Positions 20,539 through 22,261 of a stretch of 22,261 bases of DNA are shown piece after piece. The stretch is taken from contig DATMKQ010000067.1 in assembly GCA_035571275.1 (NCBI GenBank), forward strand, positions 1-22,261. Reading direction: 5' to 3'. The position numbers and the translations under genes are program-made. This DNA comes from Trebonia sp035571275 (GTDB lineage: Bacteria; Actinomycetota; Actinomycetes; Streptosporangiales; Streptosporangiaceae). Position 1 is the stretch's first letter. The number at the start of each line of letters is the position of its first letter. Below the pieces are notes generated by a model that was given only the letters and a program-made list of their open reading frames with translations, had not been told where the DNA came from and did not search any database.

Positions 20539-20757
20539 GCTTGATTTCGTTAGCTCGGCCGGCCGGTTCGCGATCCGGCCGACCTCGGTCGCTGACCATG
20601 GGCCGGAAATGTTCCCAGTGGTGCTGGGTTCTGTCGATTTGCCGTGCTCAGCGGGGCCTGCTTCGGTGACGCCGTTGTCGCCAACAACGCGACCTCAGCG
20701 GACAGCTTGCCTGACAATGGGACGAGCGGGAAGCCTACATCAGGAGGCGGGGCGGAC

Positions 20758-22152
20758 ATGGGCGGAAGACGGCGGCGCGACGATGGGTGGGACGAAGGTC
20801 GCGGAGACCCGCAGGAAGGCTGGCGCAACCCCTGGCCGGAAGACCGCGGCGGCTGGCCTGAGCCTGGCCAGGGTGACGGCCGGCACCGGGCCGCCCTCCC
20901 GGCGGTCGGCGGTCCCGTGCCTGGCGGAAACTGGCCGTCCGCCAGCGACCGGTCCGCTGGCGGTGACCGGCCGCCGGTGACGGGCTACCAGCCACCAGCA
21001 GGTCAGGTCGGCTATCAGCCCGCGATCGGTCAGGGCGGCTACCAGCCGCCGACCGGGCAGGCCGACCATCGAGGCGGTGCCGCCGCCGCGGGATATGGCG
21101 ATGCCGGATACGGCGCCGCGCCCTTCGGCGCCGCGCCTTTCCCCGGCGGTGGGCAGGGCTTCGCCGATCCCGGCTACCAGCAGCCTGGTTATGCCGAGGC
21201 CGACTACGCGGAGACCGGCTACCCGACTACCGGGGGTGACCCCCGATACGGCGATCAAGGCGGTGCCGGTTCCGGTTACGGCTACGTCGGCGGTGGATAC
21301 GCCGACCCTGGATATGCCGGCGCCGGATGGTCCGGCGGCTACGCGGATCCGGGTTACGGTCAGCCTCCTCCAGGCGGATCCGGGTTCGGCAACGGCGCGG
21401 CGCATGATGCGAACGGCAATGGGCGCGTGCCTGGTTCTTATCCGGCGGGCAGGACAGCGGGCGGGCGATCAGATGCGCAATTCCCGGAATCGCCGGCGAC
21501 CGCTCAGTACGGGCGCTCGTCGTCGCGGGGACCTGATCTAGCCAACGGCGAATACCGGCCATCCGGTCAGGCCGGGTCGGCAAATGGGACCCCTCCCGGT
21601 ACACCGCGTCCATACGGACGGCTTTCTATTTTCACGCTTCTCGAAGACAGGGCGGCGGAATTCGACCGGCTAGCCGAGCAAGCCGCGGAAGGCGTCCGCG
21701 CGGCAGAGCCCGATACGCTCGTATACGTTTTCCACGTGGTGCCAAACGCGCCAATGCAGCGCATCATCTACGAGATTTACCGGGATCGCGAGGCGTTTGA
21801 GAGTCATGAGCGCCAGCCGCATATCCAGCGGTTCGTCGCCGACCGGAAAGCTTGCGTGCTTGCAACTAACATTATCGACTTGCGGTTGAAATACGCCAAG
21901 CTTGCCGCCCTGGCCGCGACTCCGGCGCCCGCCGCCCCCGCCACCGCTCCCGCCCCGTCCGCTTCCGCGCAGGAGACGAGGGTCAACCCGGTGCCTCACT
22001 CGCTGGAATCCGGGTGGCCCGCCGAGAGCGGGGGCCAGTACGCCGGGCCGGGCTACGGGCGCTCTGGCGGATCCGATGACCGTGTGCCCCGGTCCCGCTT
22101 CGTGGCTTGGGATCAGCCCGCCTACCAGGGGCAACGACCTGGAGGGAACTGA
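20758..22152 (+). CDS. low-complexity protein with C-terminal antibiotic-biosynthesis-monooxygenase-like domain
   Basis: A 464-aa protein. About residues 1-285 are disordered, rich in Gly, Tyr, Pro, Gln, Asp and Ala, with GYQP and GYADPGY-type repeats and an Arg-rich start. Residues about 288-385 form an ABM/dimeric alpha-beta barrel domain (GRLSIFTLLEDRAAEFDRLA, YEIYRDREAFESHERQPHIQRFV). Such domains occur in small quinol monooxygenases and heme-degrading enzymes; no catalytic claim can be made. A Pro/Ala linker and Gly-rich tail follow. ATG 20758 has AGGAGG 10 nt upstream; the frame extends 38 codons further up with no ribosome site. TGA is directly followed by the next ATG. Homologues with the bare ABM domain are known; the long tail may be lineage-specific. 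Confidence 0.75.
   Translation: MGGRRRRDDGWDEGRGDPQEGWRNPWPEDRGGWPEPGQGDGRHRAALPAVGGPVPGGNWPSASDRSAGGDRPPVTGYQPPAGQVGYQPAIGQGGYQPPTGQADHRGGAAAAGYGDAGYGAAPFGAAPFPGGGQGFADPGYQQPGYAEADYAETGYPTTGGDPRYGDQGGAGSGYGYVGGGYADPGYAGAGWSGGYADPGYGQPPPGGSGFGNGAAHDANGNGRVPGSYPAGRTAGGRSDAQFPESPATAQYGRSSSRGPDLANGEYRPSGQAGSANGTPPGTPRPYGRLSIFTLLEDRAAEFDRLAEQAAEGVRAAEPDTLVYVFHVVPNAPMQRIIYEIYRDREAFESHERQPHIQRFVADRKACVLATNIIDLRLKYAKLAALAATPAPAAPATAPAPSASAQETRVNPVPHSLESGWPAESGGQYAGPGYGRSGGSDDRVPRSRFVAWDQPAYQGQRPGGN
20983..21063 (+). repeat. 27-bp tandem repeat (three units) in the disordered region
   Basis: Three imperfect 9-residue units, GYQPPAGQV, GYQPAIGQG and GYQPPTGQA, at about residues 76-102 of the preceding protein. 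Codon differences between units indicate it is not a very recent duplication. Confidence 0.75.
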
Positions 22153-22261
22153 ATGACAGCGCCCCGTGTCACGCTGCTCAGCCGACCGGGCTGTCACCTC
22201 TGCGACGACGCGCGGGAGATCATCAGCCGGGTCGCCGCCGATCTCGGAGTCGCCTGGGAGG
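22153..22261 (+). CDS. glutaredoxin-like (DUF836-type) thioredoxin-fold protein, 5' end only
   Basis: The first 36 codons are visible: a beta strand VTLLSRPG followed by the redox motif C-H-L-C (PGCHLCDDA) and the start of the next helix. This is the usual N-terminus of small glutaredoxin-like proteins of actinomycetes. GGAGGGAACTGA before ATG 22153 overlaps the end of the previous gene, so the two are coupled. The gene runs off the window edge. Confidence 0.85.
   Translation, partial: MTAPRVTLLSRPGCHLCDDAREIISRVAADLGVAWE

Overview
The window is very GC-rich, gene-dense DNA from an actinomycete. This rests on codon use, GTG/TTG starts, TANNNT -10 boxes directly in front of start codons, a 32-aa bS22-type ribosomal protein, a CysA2/SseC pair and a MurT-GatD pair. 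The closest recognisable comparison is Streptomyces or its relatives, but the species cannot be named from sequence alone.

Layout. (1) 1-1312: thiosulfate sulfurtransferase and SseC (DUF1416), translationally coupled, possibly preceded by the end of a Cys-containing leader peptide. (2) 1392-6120: phosphate block. phoU reads rightward and meets the leftward pstS-pstC-pstA-pstB operon tail to tail. pstS is preceded by a PHO-box direct repeat. (3) 5981-6616: a long, partly AT-richer intergenic region. (4) 6617-7546: GntR/UTRA regulator ending in a hairpin. (5) 7652-11561: two overlapping genes for membrane-anchored proteins that look like FtsK/HerA/VirD4-type ATPases whose P-loops have lost the catalytic lysine; no function is known to me. 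(6) 11604-13570: murT-gatD (lipid II amidation). (7) 13628-14728: DsrE-like protein on the minus strand, divergent from a 37-aa membrane peptide coupled to a nitrobindin-like heme protein. (8) 14745-14995: a compact minus-strand transcription unit that protein annotation would miss. It has a promoter, a Shine-Dalgarno able to pair over 16 nt with the 16S 3' end, a 12-codon ORF, a multi-hairpin region and a textbook intrinsic terminator. (9) 15081-19630: nur (Fur family, nickel type), ygfZ, proline dehydrogenase, proC and acuC, closely packed on the plus strand. (10) 19829-22261: small excisionase-type HTH protein, bS22, a low-complexity protein with an antibiotic-biosynthesis-monooxygenase-like domain, and the start of a glutaredoxin-like gene.

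Most interesting items: the small minus-strand transcript divergent from nur; the tandem pseudo-ATPase pair; and a dispersed GC palindrome found in inverted orientation inside two conserved genes. One copy adds about 20 in-frame residues to YgfZ and the other lies in the N-terminus of SseC. Several genes (phoU, murT, dsrE, nur, the 37-aa peptide and a mini-ORF before proC) appear to be transcribed leaderless.
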